Below, one piece after another: positions 24,352 through 36,125 of a stretch of 64,000 bases of DNA. The notes below the pieces were generated by a model. That model did not search any database, had not been told where the DNA came from, and saw only the letters and a list, made by a program, of their open reading frames with translations. The DNA comes from Ryuthela nishihirai (taxonomy: Eukaryota; Arthropoda; Arachnida; Araneae; Heptathelidae): assembly GCA_038380435.1 (NCBI GenBank), contig JAWZYU010000017.1, forward strand, positions 27,152,483 through 27,216,482, given 5' to 3'. A program made the position numbers and the translations under genes. The number at the start of each line of letters is the position of its first letter. The first letter of the stretch is position 1.

Positions 24352-24665
24352 AAGCACACAATGGGCTAAATGGTCAGGTCATAAGGACATGTGGGTTCAA
24401 AGAAGGTGACCCATTGAACAGCAGTTAGGAGACAGATGGTAGCCTCCCATCAAGGCCATTCAGTGTGTTCTTTAACATGCACAGGATATGGCTCTCCCGC
24501 ATATGAGGCCATGCCTTTATGTCCCATCTGACAGGCTACAGGCTTTCCAAGCACATTGGTATCTCCTGCTGACAAAGGGCTGGGAGTTTTGCAGGAATAC
24601 ATCTCATTGCAGGTCCAGGAGGGACTCAAACCTGGGAACTGCAGATTATGGGCCTGTTGCACTAC
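24352..24665 (-). mobile_element. SINE-A, tail end missing
   Basis: Runs from CACACAATGGGCTAAATGG to the head (GGGACTCAAACCTGGGAAC). The terminal AACAACCC tail is absent, and a C run follows at 24667-24677. Confidence 0.8.
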
Positions 24666-25599
24666 TGACTGGGTCCCCCCCCCCCCAAGCCATTCATGAC
24701 CAGCATTTAAATGCAGATTTAAAAAGGTTCTAATGGATTTTCAATAAATTGACTTTCTAACACAGTTTTAAATGCTGAATAAAGTAATGCATATATCACA
24801 AACTAACTGAACTGACTGAAAATGAATTTTAGAGTGTTTTGAATCTAAACAGCCCTCGTATCGATCAGTAAGTGCTACTACTTTCTGTTACTGCAATTCA
24901 CACATTCTTTAATTCATAATTTATGACAGAAAATCTGAAATAAACATTAAACTATAAAACCCAATTTCAGAATAGTCAACCCTTGCATAATATACAGACT
25001 GTAGTTCTAAAAAAACCTATGTAAAATCCATACTTCTTGAAAACACTCCATTTTTCAAATAAAATGTCCCTCCCCCCAAAAAAAATTGGGGAGGGGCATT
25101 TTTTCATATTATAAATATCATGACATAGGCCACCAAAATTAGTTACATTTTAACAAGAATTTTTTAGGAATTAATATCATTCCTTCTTTAATGGTAATGT
25201 ACATACTGATAAGCAGTATTGTGGACAGCTCCTCTATAAAGGATGCTATATCAGTCATATTTTATAAACATCACGAGTGAATCCATATTCAAGAAGCCCA
25301 CACTAGGGTTTAATACACCATTTCTGAATTGTTCAAAATCTTAAATCTAGCCTACACCAAGTGAATTAAAAAAAAGTGCTCTGCAGACCTCAGAAGATCT
25401 ACCAGACATCAGGTTTCTTGAAACAGAACCCCTGATTAATACTTTCATCACTGAAAATGTATCCTCAGATGTCTCTGGGTCTGTAAGAATAGATACAAAC
25501 TATGTAAAATTGGCTTGTGGGTAGCTATGAAATATTTATTTGTATACATTGTAAAAGTGCAAAAATATCTAGTAACATAAAAAATCAGTGTAAAAACCA
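24666..25599. other. Intergenic, nothing recognised
   Basis: AT-rich, with an inverted repeat around 25066-25100 (AAAATGYCCCTCCCCC / GGGGAGGGGCATTTT) of about 15 bp. Confidence 0.35.
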
Positions 25600-25822
25600 T
25601 CCCAGTGGCTGAGTGGTTAGCATGCTTGGCTCCTGATCAAAGAGGGGTTTGAGCCCTGGATAAGAGAATCTGGGGTGCTACAGATAAGGTATGGATGTTT
25701 CACTGTTGTCTTTCTACTGAAGTTTGCCTCCTCCGAGATTTTTTTTTCTATGATGTGCTAAACAGACATGTTTCTATCAGACTTCTGTGACAAGCAGCTG
25801 CTTGATGGGGAAATAAATTTAT
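25600..25822 (+). mobile_element. SINE-B, old copy
   Basis: Head GGCTGAGTGGTTAGCATGC, box B GGGTTTGAGCCC, 3' palindrome CAAGCAGCTGCTTG intact. A 20-bp extra segment follows box B. Confidence 0.75.
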
Positions 25823-25883
25823 CTTTTCTAAAACAATCAAAATATTTAGAAATTCTACTATATACTGTACATATATATATATA

Positions 25884-26129
25884 TCGCACCCCGGCAAGAA
25901 AAGTGACATAACTCAAAAATGTAGTATTTGAGAAATAACAAATTAAAGAAATCATGATGAATGTGAAGTAGCCTAAAAGTAAAACTGACAACTGCTCCCT
26001 GGCGGTTATTTGCGAGTTAGAGATGTGACGTTTTTCGTTCACGTAGAGGAACACAATACCTATTTATCACTGACATAACCTCAAAATAAACATTTTTTGA
26101 GTTATCTCACTTTTCTTGCCGGGGTGCGA
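25884..26129. mobile_element. 246-bp MITE with ~38-bp TIRs and TA duplication
   Basis: Both ends start TCGCACCCCGGCAAGAAAAG and continue GTGASATAACTCAAAAA. TA flanks each end (25882-25883 and 26130-26131). No ORF of note. Tc1/mariner-like by target site. Confidence 0.88.
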
Positions 26130-26413
26130 TATGTAAAATTTACTAGTGAATAAATGTATAAAATTTACAAGGTAGAGAACAACAATATTGATGGTTTGCA
26201 TATAGATATTAATAAAATTTCAATTATCAGCATTGCGATCAGCCCACAAATTGTTCATGCCTTGGTCTTTTAGCTTGTACAATGGATTTTCAAATTGCTA
26301 CAGATCAATTCTTCAATATTTACCTGTCTAACTGACCTTGAATGTTCTCACTACTTAAAGACTTAAGATTTTGCTATTTGGAAAATATATTTGACTGTGG
26401 TAGTGTAAAACAA
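26130..26413. other. Intergenic, nothing recognised
   Basis: No supported feature. Confidence 0.35.
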
Positions 26414-27030
26414 CGGGTTGTTTTAACTTCTGAGCAGCATACTTTTGCACACACTGGGTATATGACTAGGTCACAAAGACCCCCCAAGGGTTCAGAGAAT
26501 ATTGGAGGAGGGGCAGAGACCAACTGCACAGCTGTTAGGAGATAGAAGCCTCCCATGAATGTCCATCCAGTATGTTCTTTAACATGCACAGGGATGTAAA
26601 AGCCATGGTCCTATATACAGGACCATGTTTTTACATTCCATCCAATGGACATGGTCTTTCCAAGCCCATAAGTGCTCCCTTTCTGTCCAAGGGTAGGGTG
26701 GTGGTGGTTTAGTGGAGAAAACAAGGCTTGAGAGGAGGGGGTGGGGTCATGCCTCTACTCCTCTTTCAGAATGCTAGTAAGTGTAATAGAAACAAAAAAA
26801 ATTTTAAACATATTTATATTTCATGAATTTTTTAAAGACGTAAAATGAAGCAGGAAAATATGCTACATTGGAAATCCGGTCACTTTGCCCCTCTTTTTAT
26901 ATTTTTTAGGCTTGATTGTATTTGTCTCCCCCCCCCCCATCTGCTTTTATATTTTTTTCTACATATAGCCTGGTGGAAATAAATCTCAAAGTTTGAACCT
27001 GGAAACTACAGATTATTACACTGACATGGT
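26414..27030 (-). mobile_element. SINE-A, old copy split by a family-C element
   Basis: Tail and body at 26414-26728, head remnant at 26966-27030 (GGTGGAAATAAATCTCAA ... GAACCTGGAAACTACAG). The intervening 26729-26965 resembles family C. An extra local inverted repeat (CATGGTCC...GGACCATG, 26612-26634) lies in the body. Confidence 0.75.
26729..26965. mobile_element. Family-C element fragment inside a SINE-A
   Basis: Shares AATGCTAGTAAGWGTAAT, an AT-rich middle and TGGAAATCC with 49918-50110. C run at 26929-26938. Ends not resolved. Confidence 0.5.
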
Positions 27031-28073
27031 TATTTTGCATTGTAATGTGCTTTTATGTTTCCCATTGTGTCAGTACAATTCCTTTTGATGAAATTCAAAG
27101 CATGCATTAATAAATCAGGAATATAGAAATTATATTAAATATTGAAAATGTGTCACATATAAGAGTACATTCCTTAAGATTTTTCTTACACTTCTGCTGA
27201 AATATAAAGCACATATTACATTTGTGCATTCTTCCAAAAATAAGAAGTTGGGAAATTTCTAAAAAATTTGATCAGCCACCAGTTTTTACCATATATTAGA
27301 CTAAAGGCATATATCAACATGGGGGAGGGATTTTTCTGCTTCAGCCCAATGAACCCCTCACATGAAGCCAGTTTCTTTCTGCTGATACCCTCCCCCTCAA
27401 TAAAAAGTCTAACTTTTTTGGCAGACCCTCTTTCTATTATTACCCAACACATTAACTAAAAACTAGCATAACATTAATATAGATCCTTGCATTGAAAACT
27501 TCCTATCCCAATAATGGATTTTATCTGTAGTTCTTTACCTGCTGTTCATTTATTGGCTATTTTGAAATTTTAATCTAAATATTTGAGTGGAGAAATTCGA
27601 TGTTCCAGAAAGTCATGTGTCATCAACAGCCAATTATATCTTAGAATCAGCATGAGACAGCCAGTGTTGCTATAATGAATTGACATAATACTGTCCAACG
27701 CAATAAAATTTAACATGGTTATATAATCGTGCCAAATTTACTATTTCCCATTAGCTTTCTGAAATATTAAAAATAGCTTGCACACACCTAGTTCTGGGGA
27801 TTATAGGTTAGGAACTGCTATATTAGATTGATTTTAAAATGGAAAGTATACTAGTATAATATCAATCAGTTTAAAATTAGAGCTGATGTTCTTTCCCTTG
27901 GAAATATTTTACTACTGTAAATTTTCCTTATTTGAAACATCTGAAAATTCACTCATTGTTGGCAAATGGATTTCTCCATCCACGAAAGCAAGTGAACTTG
28001 AACAAATTTATCAACTTTATATAATTACTTCATGGAACAAAAATTACAGTAGAGGTACACAGTGTGGTAATTA
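27031..28073. other. Intergenic, nothing recognised
   Basis: AT-rich. The overlapping ORFs at 27216-27459 on both strands show no motif. Confidence 0.35.
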
Positions 28074-28774
28074 AAGTAAAGTAATTTAATTCTCTGTGAC
28101 ACTGTTAAATGTTTTTACGCCCTTCAACACATGGACTATGCTATCAAGTATCAATAATTATTATAGAGATATTTACGTACCATGCCATAGAGGATGGGAA
28201 GTAACAGGAGCTTCTTGGAATGCTTTTGGTGAGAAATTAAAAATTCGATGTTCTTGCCGGCAAGTGACGTCTCAGTGGAGATTAAGATAAAGATGACTGC
28301 TGCCAATGGTCTACCCGCATTGGCGAATGACATAATTATTTACACTTTTTGATAGCATAGGGTGCTTAAAAAGTTTTAGATCCACGACGCACCGTTCCTA
28401 TCGGCACTTAATCAGGTGGGAAGACTTCCCACCTAATGAAGTGCCGATAAAAATGGCACAAAACGCACGTCGTTGATCTAAAACGTTTTAAGCACCCTAT
28501 GCTATCGAAAAGTATAAATAATTATGTCATTCGCCAATGCGGTAGACCATTGGCAGCAGTCATCATTATCTTAATCTCCACTGAGACGTCACTTGCTGGC
28601 AAGAACATCGAATTTTAAATTTCTCACCAAAAGCATTCCAAGAAGCTCCTGTTACTTCCCCATCCTCTACGGCATGGTACGTAAATCTCTCTATAATAAT
28701 TATTGATACTTCATAGCATAGTCCATGTGTTGAAGTGCTTAAAAACATTTAACAATGTCATAGAGAATTAAATT
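28074..28774. repeat. ~700-bp near-perfect palindrome (fold-back element)
   Basis: Two arms of about 350 bp are reverse complements meeting at a single base (A at 28424) within AGGTGGGAAG-A-CTTCCCACCT. Identity is high in the outer 270 bp and lower near the centre. Each arm also contains its own inverted repeat: ACTATGCTATCAAG near the outer end and its complement TGATAGCATAG near the inner end. So the structure looks like two TIR elements in mirror orientation. No transposase. Confidence 0.88.
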
Positions 28775-30291
28775 ACTTTATACTTCATGGAGAAGATATT
28801 TTTTAAATAATAAGTAAATCAGAAAAATGCTGGTGACCAAAGGAACAAAGTTATGGAACATTGGTCTTCAGGTTAATTTAAAATATATTGTAACTTTAGA
28901 TCATACTATAAAGGTAGGCTTCTATCAGTATACAATAACTTTGCATAATGGCATTTTCACATGCTCAGAAAGGTACTGAGATGCTAATTTTACTTTAAGC
29001 AAAATTAATCAACACTTCAGCAAGTCTTCAAAAGCATCTAAAAAAATGCTTTGTGGCTTTATAGCTGTCATACTTTAAAAACCTTTAACATAGTTTACAA
29101 ATAATATATGTAATTCAAATAAGTTTAAATGTTTCATTTAAATATCTTTAAGCCTAAAGATTTAAACAGTTTATAAAATGGGAAAATTAGATACTAATGC
29201 AAAAGTATTCTGAATTTATTGAAATGTATTAAGAGTGTAAAGAAACTGAAGAACTAATGATTTCAATTTAAAAATATGTCATGCTAAAATTTACAAATCA
29301 ATAAATAATTATGCAACTCTCAAAACTATTCTCCAGCAAGCATGCAATTACATTAACCTGTGTGGGCCTCCTAATTTAACATCTAATATTTTATCAACAA
29401 TAAAATGTAAAAATGTCATATAAACAATTCAGTGAAATTATTCAAGTCTTACAAGTCAAGTAGTGTAGTTTAGTCTTTCCAAAATAATGGAAATATTACT
29501 TTTTTTTATTAAATGTGTCATCAGAAATATTTGGTACTCACTAAATCTATATTTGAACCTTGTTCTAAAGCACTTTAAAAATTCTATATAATTAATATGG
29601 ATATTAAATACTTCAAACAGCAAAAATATAATATAAAGCAGATCTTTTACAAATCATTGTGCATAAAATTCAACAAATACTTGACAGAATAAATGCAAAT
29701 CAACTATACATATCAAGAGACTGCAATAAAACCTATAAAATATTACATTAGTCCCATATTTAAAGTTCCAGAATAATCCTGACAAGAATCAAGAATGAGA
29801 GTAGGCAAATCATGGCTCTTTATTAATCCAGTAGTAATCACAAACTTGCACTTTTAACTAACCGAGTGTTAAAAATGGTAATATTAAAGATTTAATTAAG
29901 CATTCTATTAAATACTGTTACAAAGAATCTCATTGGAAGTGAGAAGATACTATAAATCCTATAAGCAATAATCTCCTTTGGGTTTTTCTAAACAGGGATA
30001 TGCATGCCACTGCTCACATAAGAACCAGTGCTTGTGGTGCTATTAAATATGAAATCATAATGAAAATTTGATCTGTTATTGACTTCGCTGTATCTGACTA
30101 TTACAAAATGCTTCTGGCATTTTTTTTTTCTTTTTACATTATTTATTAAAGCATTGTTACAGAAATGTAAAATGTTAAAAAAATTATACTTTTATTGGAT
30201 TCCTGCAGTTAATAACCATTTAAATAAACAATCGAAAAATCATTACTTTATTTGGATAAATTGATCATCATAAATATTTGATTTTGCTAAG
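28775..30291. other. AT-rich stretch without recognised features
   Basis: Very AT-rich, free of SINEs, short ORFs only. It could be intron of the gene starting at 32110, but nothing shows this directly. Confidence 0.35.
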
Positions 30292-30490
30292 TCTATATTT
30301 CAACCCCTTCAGTGTTCCCAGTCTATACTTCAACCCCTTTGGTGCTCCCAGAGTCTATACTTAAACCCTTCTGGTGCTCATAGTCTATACTTTAACCCCT
30401 TTTTTGCTCACTAAGTCTATACTTCAAACTCTTTGGTGTTTGCCAAGTCTATACTTGAAAGTCTTGGTGTTTGGCAAGTCAGTCTTTGGA
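30292..30490. repeat. Tandem repeat, ~33-bp unit, about six copies
   Basis: Each unit follows AGTCTATACTTCAACCCCTT then TGGTGCTCMC. Copies diverge toward the right (CTTGAAAGTCTTGGTGTTTG). Confidence 0.8.
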
Positions 30491-32044
30491 CATCTTGTGC
30501 TCTTATCTCAAAAAGGTGTCAGACCCATTTCTCTAGATCAACATACTGGTATAAACACTTGCTTTTTAACCCAAACTTCATTAAACTAAGGAGACAAATG
30601 AGAGATCAAGTCTTGGGTCCTGTCTCAAAAGGAAAGTTGCAACTTATTCACCTAAAATCAAATAACTTTTTCTGTCACTTTAAAACAATAAATTTTTATT
30701 AAGCATTTTGTAGAGCAACATACAAATATAAATTGGTTTATTGTTAGTTCTACAAAACTTATGTATGAATGCACTTGCATATGAATATGTATTGCAACTC
30801 TCAAAATACTGTGGTTAAAAAAATGTCTTTCATTGACAGATTGAAGTTCTGTGTTGGAGGTTGGCAAACTGCTAACACATCTCAACTGTTAATTGCAAAA
30901 AAAAAGAGTTAAAAAATATACTAGCATCGTTAATCAGAAAACTGCTAATTTGTATATGTACTAGAATGAATGAAATAAAAGTATTACAGAACTCTTTCCA
31001 AACTAATATTATTTGTTTACTTTTATCATGAGATAACACATCAAAGAACAGCAAAAATTGCAATGTGATCAAGCTGAAAAAGCACAGATCTGAAGTTCCA
31101 ACAGAATATAGAGTACCAAAATTATTTCACCTGTGGCTGACAAAAATTGGGTTATGTTAGCCTGTTACGTTTATCAGTTCAAAAACTGAATACCATCAAA
31201 GAAAAACTCTCATAAAGACCACATCAATGTCCCCCCATTGCCAAATTTCCTAAAACAAATATTTTGCTGTTCCATCTCAATGATGAAATTCAAGTATTAT
31301 ATCTGAATGCAACAGTAGAAATATTCTTACACTAACCAAAAAATCTGAGAGTAAATTGTACGTTTTACCAGATTGTTCAAGTTTTTTTCAACAGAATTCA
31401 AATCATTAAAACCATCTTAAGTTACATACAGGATTTGAACCCATGCCCACAATCATGACAAACAAGTATATATAAGGCTACATTAATTTAATTTCAAACC
31501 ATTTGTTTTTTCTTTTTTAAAGCACTTTTATACAGCCTATACAAAGAAATTTCCCAAATACAGTTGTTTAATCACACTTCTAAGAATTTAAAAACATATC
31601 AATTTAAATAAACCAAATGTCGGAAAATATGTCAATATTTAACAGGGCGCGCTTATTATTTCCCAGCAGCACTGTTCTATAACCAAATTTCAAGTGATCA
31701 TCAGTCTCTGTAACATGTAACTAAATTATGTAATTAAAAATTTATTGTTTACTTTTTTACAGATGACACAAAAATTATTAGGCCTAAGAAAAATACAAAA
31801 CACATTATAAATACTCAAACAGTTCGAATAAGTCTTACTCCACATCAATGGCCAGAGAAAAGACAGCCATCTTTAAATTTCATCGCAAGTTCAATTACAT
31901 TGCTCGAATAATAAAACAAATTTGTGCTTTGAAAAATACAACTACCGACTACAACAGGATTGCTGCCATTCAGCCTAGACTGCACACATGGTGGTGCTTC
32001 GCCCTTCGTACACTAACCTTCCAGTCAACATAGTAGATTCTTAC
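30491..32044. other. AT-rich stretch, possible intron
   Basis: Downstream (on the minus strand) of the donor at 32044. No second exon could be identified. A minus-strand GTAAG near 31836 is not backed by a coding-looking exon. Confidence 0.3.
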
Positions 32045-32110
32045 CTTGTCGGCTTTCGTAAATCCCCACACGTTGACTATGAAAAGTAGGTACAGTAGCT
32101 TAGTCCACAT
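32045..32110 (-). CDS. Candidate first coding exon: signal peptide
   Basis: On the minus strand an ATG at 32110-32108 opens 22 codons: MWTKLLYLLFIV then NVWGFTKADK. This is a short basic start, a hydrophobic core and a small residue (Ala20) suited to signal-peptidase cleavage. The last codon (AAG, 32047-32045) is followed directly by GTAAGAATC, a consensus 5' splice site, in phase 0. Position -3 is a purine. Together these suggest the first coding exon of a secreted or membrane protein whose other exons lie at lower coordinates, unseen. Chance occurrence is possible, as no homology supports it. Confidence 0.5.
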
Positions 32111-32199
32111 TCCTGAGGTCGTCTCAGTTCAAGCCTTAAAACAGTTAACAACAGCAAAAAAATGTAATTTGTGAACTAATCTTAGAGTATTTAGCTTAC

Positions 32200-32324
32200 T
32201 TCTGTACACAGCGTAATAGTCCAGCTAAGAAAGCTCGCTGAGAGTCGGTGCACATCGGCTGCAGGACTACTTCCACATCATTCAGATGTATCCCTACGCA
32301 GGAAGGGAAGCAGAGTGGCGCCAT
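32200..32324 (-). other. Possible 5' leader exon with upstream ORF
   Basis: A minus-strand block, less AT-rich than its surroundings, ends in CTGTGTACAGAA followed by GTAAGC (32199-32194). A matching acceptor, TTTTAAG|GC, lies at 32135 after a T-rich tract, which would give a 65-bp intron before the exon with the signal peptide. An ATG at 32324 in good context (AACGATGG) opens a 41-codon frame (MAPLCFPSC...) that does not continue in frame into the next ATG, so it would be an upstream ORF. RNA evidence would decide. Confidence 0.3.
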
Positions 32325-33189
32325 CGTTTGATACTTCGCGCAAACATTATTGGAAACAATTCCAAACAAGAGCAGAAGGTATCTGTCTGTGATTATCGCA
32401 AAGATTTTATTACATTCAAAATCACATTTTTTAAGCAATTTTTTATACTTCCATTGGTAACAACGAGCCTTCACAGTTTCGTCTTGTTTGCGTAATGATA
32501 TTCGGGAAAAAGATAATCATTTTTTTTTTAATCAGAATTTCTGCGATATTTGATTTTTTCATATCATTAGACAAATGCAGGGAGAATTGGCAACATTTAA
32601 TTTGAGCAATAAAAATTATTATATATACAAAGTTTTACCTTTGGAAAATAATTGCTTTACAATTATACATTTATAGATAAAATAATATTATAGCCAAACA
32701 AGTTTTTAAATAATATAACTTAAAAAAACTTATTAAAATCTCAATTGGAATTAGTAAGCTATAACCAAATCTAAAAGTCTAGCCAGGATAAGGCGTCGTC
32801 AGAGGAAAGCAAGTGGTGCAGTCACCCACCTCTTTCCAGAATAATTCTGTAAAACTAATTTTATTTTTTCTCTGTTACAAATAATTTTATTCTACACTAC
32901 TAACTCCCCCCCCCCCCCACGAAAAAAAGTTCCTCCTGACGCCAGTGTGTAGTTAGTTAGTTGGTTATTTAATGAGATTTTTATTTTTAAAATATTTTAA
33001 CCTAATATTTCGGTTTCCCAACACATATGAAAAAAAAATAAGAAACTTTATAGTTCTTTGCTAGAAAATTAAAGTTGACTGAAAGTATGACACTTTGTTA
33101 AAAATTAGTTATGGTTATTGATTCATAGTAATATAAAATCCATGCTTTAATGTAGTAATAAACATATATAGATTCAATGGGGAAATAGG
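32325..33189. other. Intergenic; possible MITE at 32788-32948
   Basis: 32788-32948 has imperfect inverted ends (GGCGTCGTCAGAGGAA and, reversed, GGCGTCAGGAGGAA) around an AT-rich core with a C run at 32899-32912. The remainder is AT-rich. Confidence 0.35.
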
Positions 33190-33570
33190 CAGGGACTTAC
33201 CCAGGATTCAGTTTCGGGGGAGAGGGCGAGAATCTACTTTCAAGAGGGTTCGACAATTTAGTTTGCTTAGAGGGGGACCGTTGAATTTAATTTTCGGGGA
33301 CCTGATAGTAAGGCTTGAGTAGTGTTTCCCAGTTACAAAAGTATTCCACACGACGGGAAAGATTAAAATCACATTCCATCTGTAATAAAATAAATTTAGA
33401 GAACAACTATAAAATTTTAAGTGTCGAACTATCTGTTATGGGGATAAAATAAAATTACAGAAAGACAACTGTTTTGAATTTCAAAGCAGGTTGACAAGTT
33501 TGAGAATTTTGTATAAGACGATTGGATTTTTGAAAGGGGAAAGGAAACTTCCCCCCGAGGTATGTCTCTG
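33190..33570. mobile_element. Family-D non-autonomous TIR element, copy 1
   Basis: The ends CAGGGACTTACCCAGG and, reversed, CAGAGACATACCTCGGGG are inverted repeats. The interior (TTTCCCAGTTAC, AAAGCAGGTTGACAAGTTTGA) matches copy 2 at 42611-42998 throughout. Confidence 0.75.
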
Positions 33571-34004
33571 ATAGTAAGTATAAAAAGAACCTAACGGAAG
33601 GAAATTTTTCCATTTTATTGTGTATTGTGCTTATATTATAATTGCATTATATTTTTTCTCATTATTGCATTTCATGTATATACGTGAATGGTATGAAAAG
33701 GAGTGAATAATGATAACATAATAGCAATCATATAGTGATAAAAAACCGCAGCTATTTAGATGGTTAAAGACGGAAACCGAACCCATTTAGAAGTTTAAAA
33801 ATGGAAACTGAAGCCATTTAGAAAGTTAAAAATGAAAACCGATGGAGGGTGATTGATTTGACACTTTTAAATGATGATCTTCTTCTTGATTTTATTTCTA
33901 ATTATTTGTGTTTATGTAAGTGTGTTGTATGCTGTTTCAAAATGTGATATATGTCCTTTTCACTTTTTTGTACTGATCTGTTTATGTACCTTTATATGTA
34001 AAAA
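33571..34004. other. Intergenic with a small tandem repeat
   Basis: 33745-33845 has three diverged copies of an approximately 35-bp unit, CATTTAGAWGTTWAAAATGGAAACCGA. Otherwise nothing. Confidence 0.45.
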
Positions 34005-34108
34005 ATAAATAAAATAAATACCCCCTCAAGCAGCTGCTTGCCACAGAGGTCTGACAGGAACCTGTCAGTTTATATGCCACAGTAGAAGATCTGAGAGGAT
34101 GGCAGACT
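34005..34108 (-). mobile_element. SINE-B, 5' truncated (no tRNA head)
   Basis: Only the 3' 100 bp: T/A-rich tail, both palindromes and GAGAGGATGGCAG, then unrelated sequence. Confidence 0.85.
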
Positions 34109-34651
34109 ATTTTAAAATTATTTTTTTTTTGCATGTGTCCACTGTTATTGGATCATTGATCTGTTGTGAGCACATTAAAAAATTAAATAAAAATATTTTC
34201 AATTAAACCATTTTAAACCACAAAAAATCTTTTACCAATCGCAAATAATGTAGAATATGATTTTATCAATAACTACACTCATATTTTTCCGCATTGGTAC
34301 AATCCATGATGCAATGGCATTATAAAACACTTGTCTTATAGCACCCTCATGATTTGAGGATTTCATAATTTTAGGAATCATTTCAAATACACACCCTAAA
34401 TGTTGTTCCGCTTATTGCCCCTGGACCTCTAAATCCTCTACTGTGGGGATTGATAAATGTTACCCCTTAATAGCTGTAGTGTACTAATAAGCGACGATCG
34501 GACACTGAATTGCAGGAGTGAGACTTACCGCTCCATTCTTATGTGAAATAATAGTGTAGTAAAAGTATCCAGCCAGTGTCGGAGCTAGATCTTTTGCCGC
34601 CGGAGCGAACTTGAACTCTTCCGCACCTTTCTCCAAGTTTGATTGTAGATA
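34109..34651. other. Intergenic with a family-C end
   Basis: 34573-34600 (CAGTGTCGGAGCTAGATC) resembles a family-C terminus. Nothing else was recognised. Confidence 0.35.
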
Positions 34652-34865
34652 AAAATAAATAATAAATAAATAATACCCCTCAAGCAGCTACTTGCTCACA
34701 GAGGTCTGACAGGAGTCTGTCAGTTTATATGCCATAATAGGTCTGTTAGGATGTCAGGACCTCAGCAGATAAACAACACATACATCAGTGCCTTAACCCG
34801 GGGCTCGAACCCAGGTCCCTTAGATCAGTAGCCAAGCGCGCTAACCACTCGGCCACGGGACGGCT
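34652..34865 (-). mobile_element. SINE-B, complete, 11-bp target duplication
   Basis: Flanked by GATTGTAGATA at 34641-34651 and 34866-34876. The tail is (AAAT)n-like, and the head ends GCCGTCCCGTGGCCGAG. One A insertion breaks the 3' palindrome (CAAGCAGCTACTTG). Confidence 0.95.
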
Positions 34866-35233
34866 GATTGTAGATATTAACGATTAATTTAGCAAAAAGT
34901 TTAATTAAAATTTAAAATTAATTAAAGTTTTTAATTCATTTTTAATACATTGAAACTAATACTTTAAATTCATTAAATTTTAAAAAAATATTTGAAAATA
35001 ATTGTTGAAAAATAGGTCATAATTGCTCCTGTCACTGCAGCTGTGGTCGTTAGTTTGTTTGCAAATTTGCTGCCCCCCTAATATATGCCTCCCAGGTGGG
35101 GGAGCGTCATCCCTCCGTCTAACAGCAACCAGCCTTGAGTGATGTTGTGTCGAGGCTACCGCGCATCTTACCTGATTGAGTTATAACCGTCTTGCGACAG
35201 CGTTAATCCAAATCGTGTGATACAGACAGGGCT
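34866..35233. other. Intergenic, nothing recognised
   Basis: AT-rich left half. 35040-35240 is richer in G+C and ends in a possible family-C boundary. Confidence 0.3.
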
Positions 35234-35490
35234 GCGGAGTGTTTCGCGTGGCCCCTAGGTAAATAATATTTACATATATGTCTACAGGCCATAATCTAGA
35301 AAAAAAACATAAAAGGGTGAGGGCAAGAGACTGGATTTCCTATCTAGTATAATATTTCTCCCTCCGGTTTACAGGTCTTTAAAAAAATTCTTGAAAAATG
35401 CATGAAATATAAATATTACCTTTACTAGCATTCTCAAAGGGTCAGCTATCCCTCCCCCCCCCCCCCCACCTAGATCCGGCCCGCTATGTC
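35234..35490. mobile_element. Family-C element, copy next to the numt
   Basis: The right part (ATTCTTGAAAAATGCATGAA to a C run and ACCTAGATCCGGCCCGC) matches 9595-9702. The left end GGGCTGCGGAG is poorly matched. Confidence 0.5.
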
Positions 35491-35524
35491 TATACTCATT
35501 TATGTGCATGAATACAGCGTACAC

Positions 35525-36125
35525 ACAAAGGGTCTTTAATTGGTGATGATCAAACTTATAATTCTATTGCAACTGCTCATGCACTTATCATAATCTCTTT
35601 CATGATAATACCTATTATAATCGGAGGCTTCGGGAATTGGCTCGTCCCTCTTATACTAGGAGCTCTAGATAGAGCTTTCTCTCGATTAAATAATTTGAGT
35701 TTTTGGCTACTACCCCTCATCTTTATTTCTTTTATTAAAATCATCTGTTGTGGAAAGAAGAGCAGGAACAGGATGAACATTCTACTCCCCTCTAATTAGA
35801 TTAGGGTTCCATCCTGTGGCCTTTGTTGATTTTACTATCTTCTCCTTTCATTTAGCGCTGTTTCTTCAATCTTAGGAGCAATTGATTTTATTATCACAAC
35901 TATTAATATGCTTTCAAGAGGTATAATAATAGATCGAATACCTTTGTTTCATCATTCTTAATTACTGCCATCCTTCTTTCATTTTCAGACCAAGATGTGG
36001 TCATCACTATACTCTTAATCAATCTTCGTGGCGCTACCGGAGGCGGTGATTCTATCCTTTTCCAACATTTATTTGATTCTTCGGACACCCTGAAGTCCTG
36101 AAGTTTACATTTTAATCCTCCTCCC
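35525..36125 (+). pseudogene. cox1: Nuclear copy of mitochondrial cox1, middle part
   Basis: Reads [17 protein letters not shown], then [17 protein letters not shown], then NNLSFWLLP, then later SILGAIDF and FGHPEV: the central part of cytochrome c oxidase subunit I. ATA codons stand where the mitochondrial code gives Met. Frameshifts and gaps (about 35790-35830, 35945, 36010-36090) and an 8-bp duplication (CCTGAAGT twice near 36085) show it is a dead nuclear insert. The right end stops at a family-C fragment (36118-36150). Confidence 0.92.

Noticed and set aside
28074..28774. MicroRNA or hairpin RNA precursor
   Set aside because: The stem is far longer than a microRNA precursor and has transposon-like inner repeats; no evidence of transcription.
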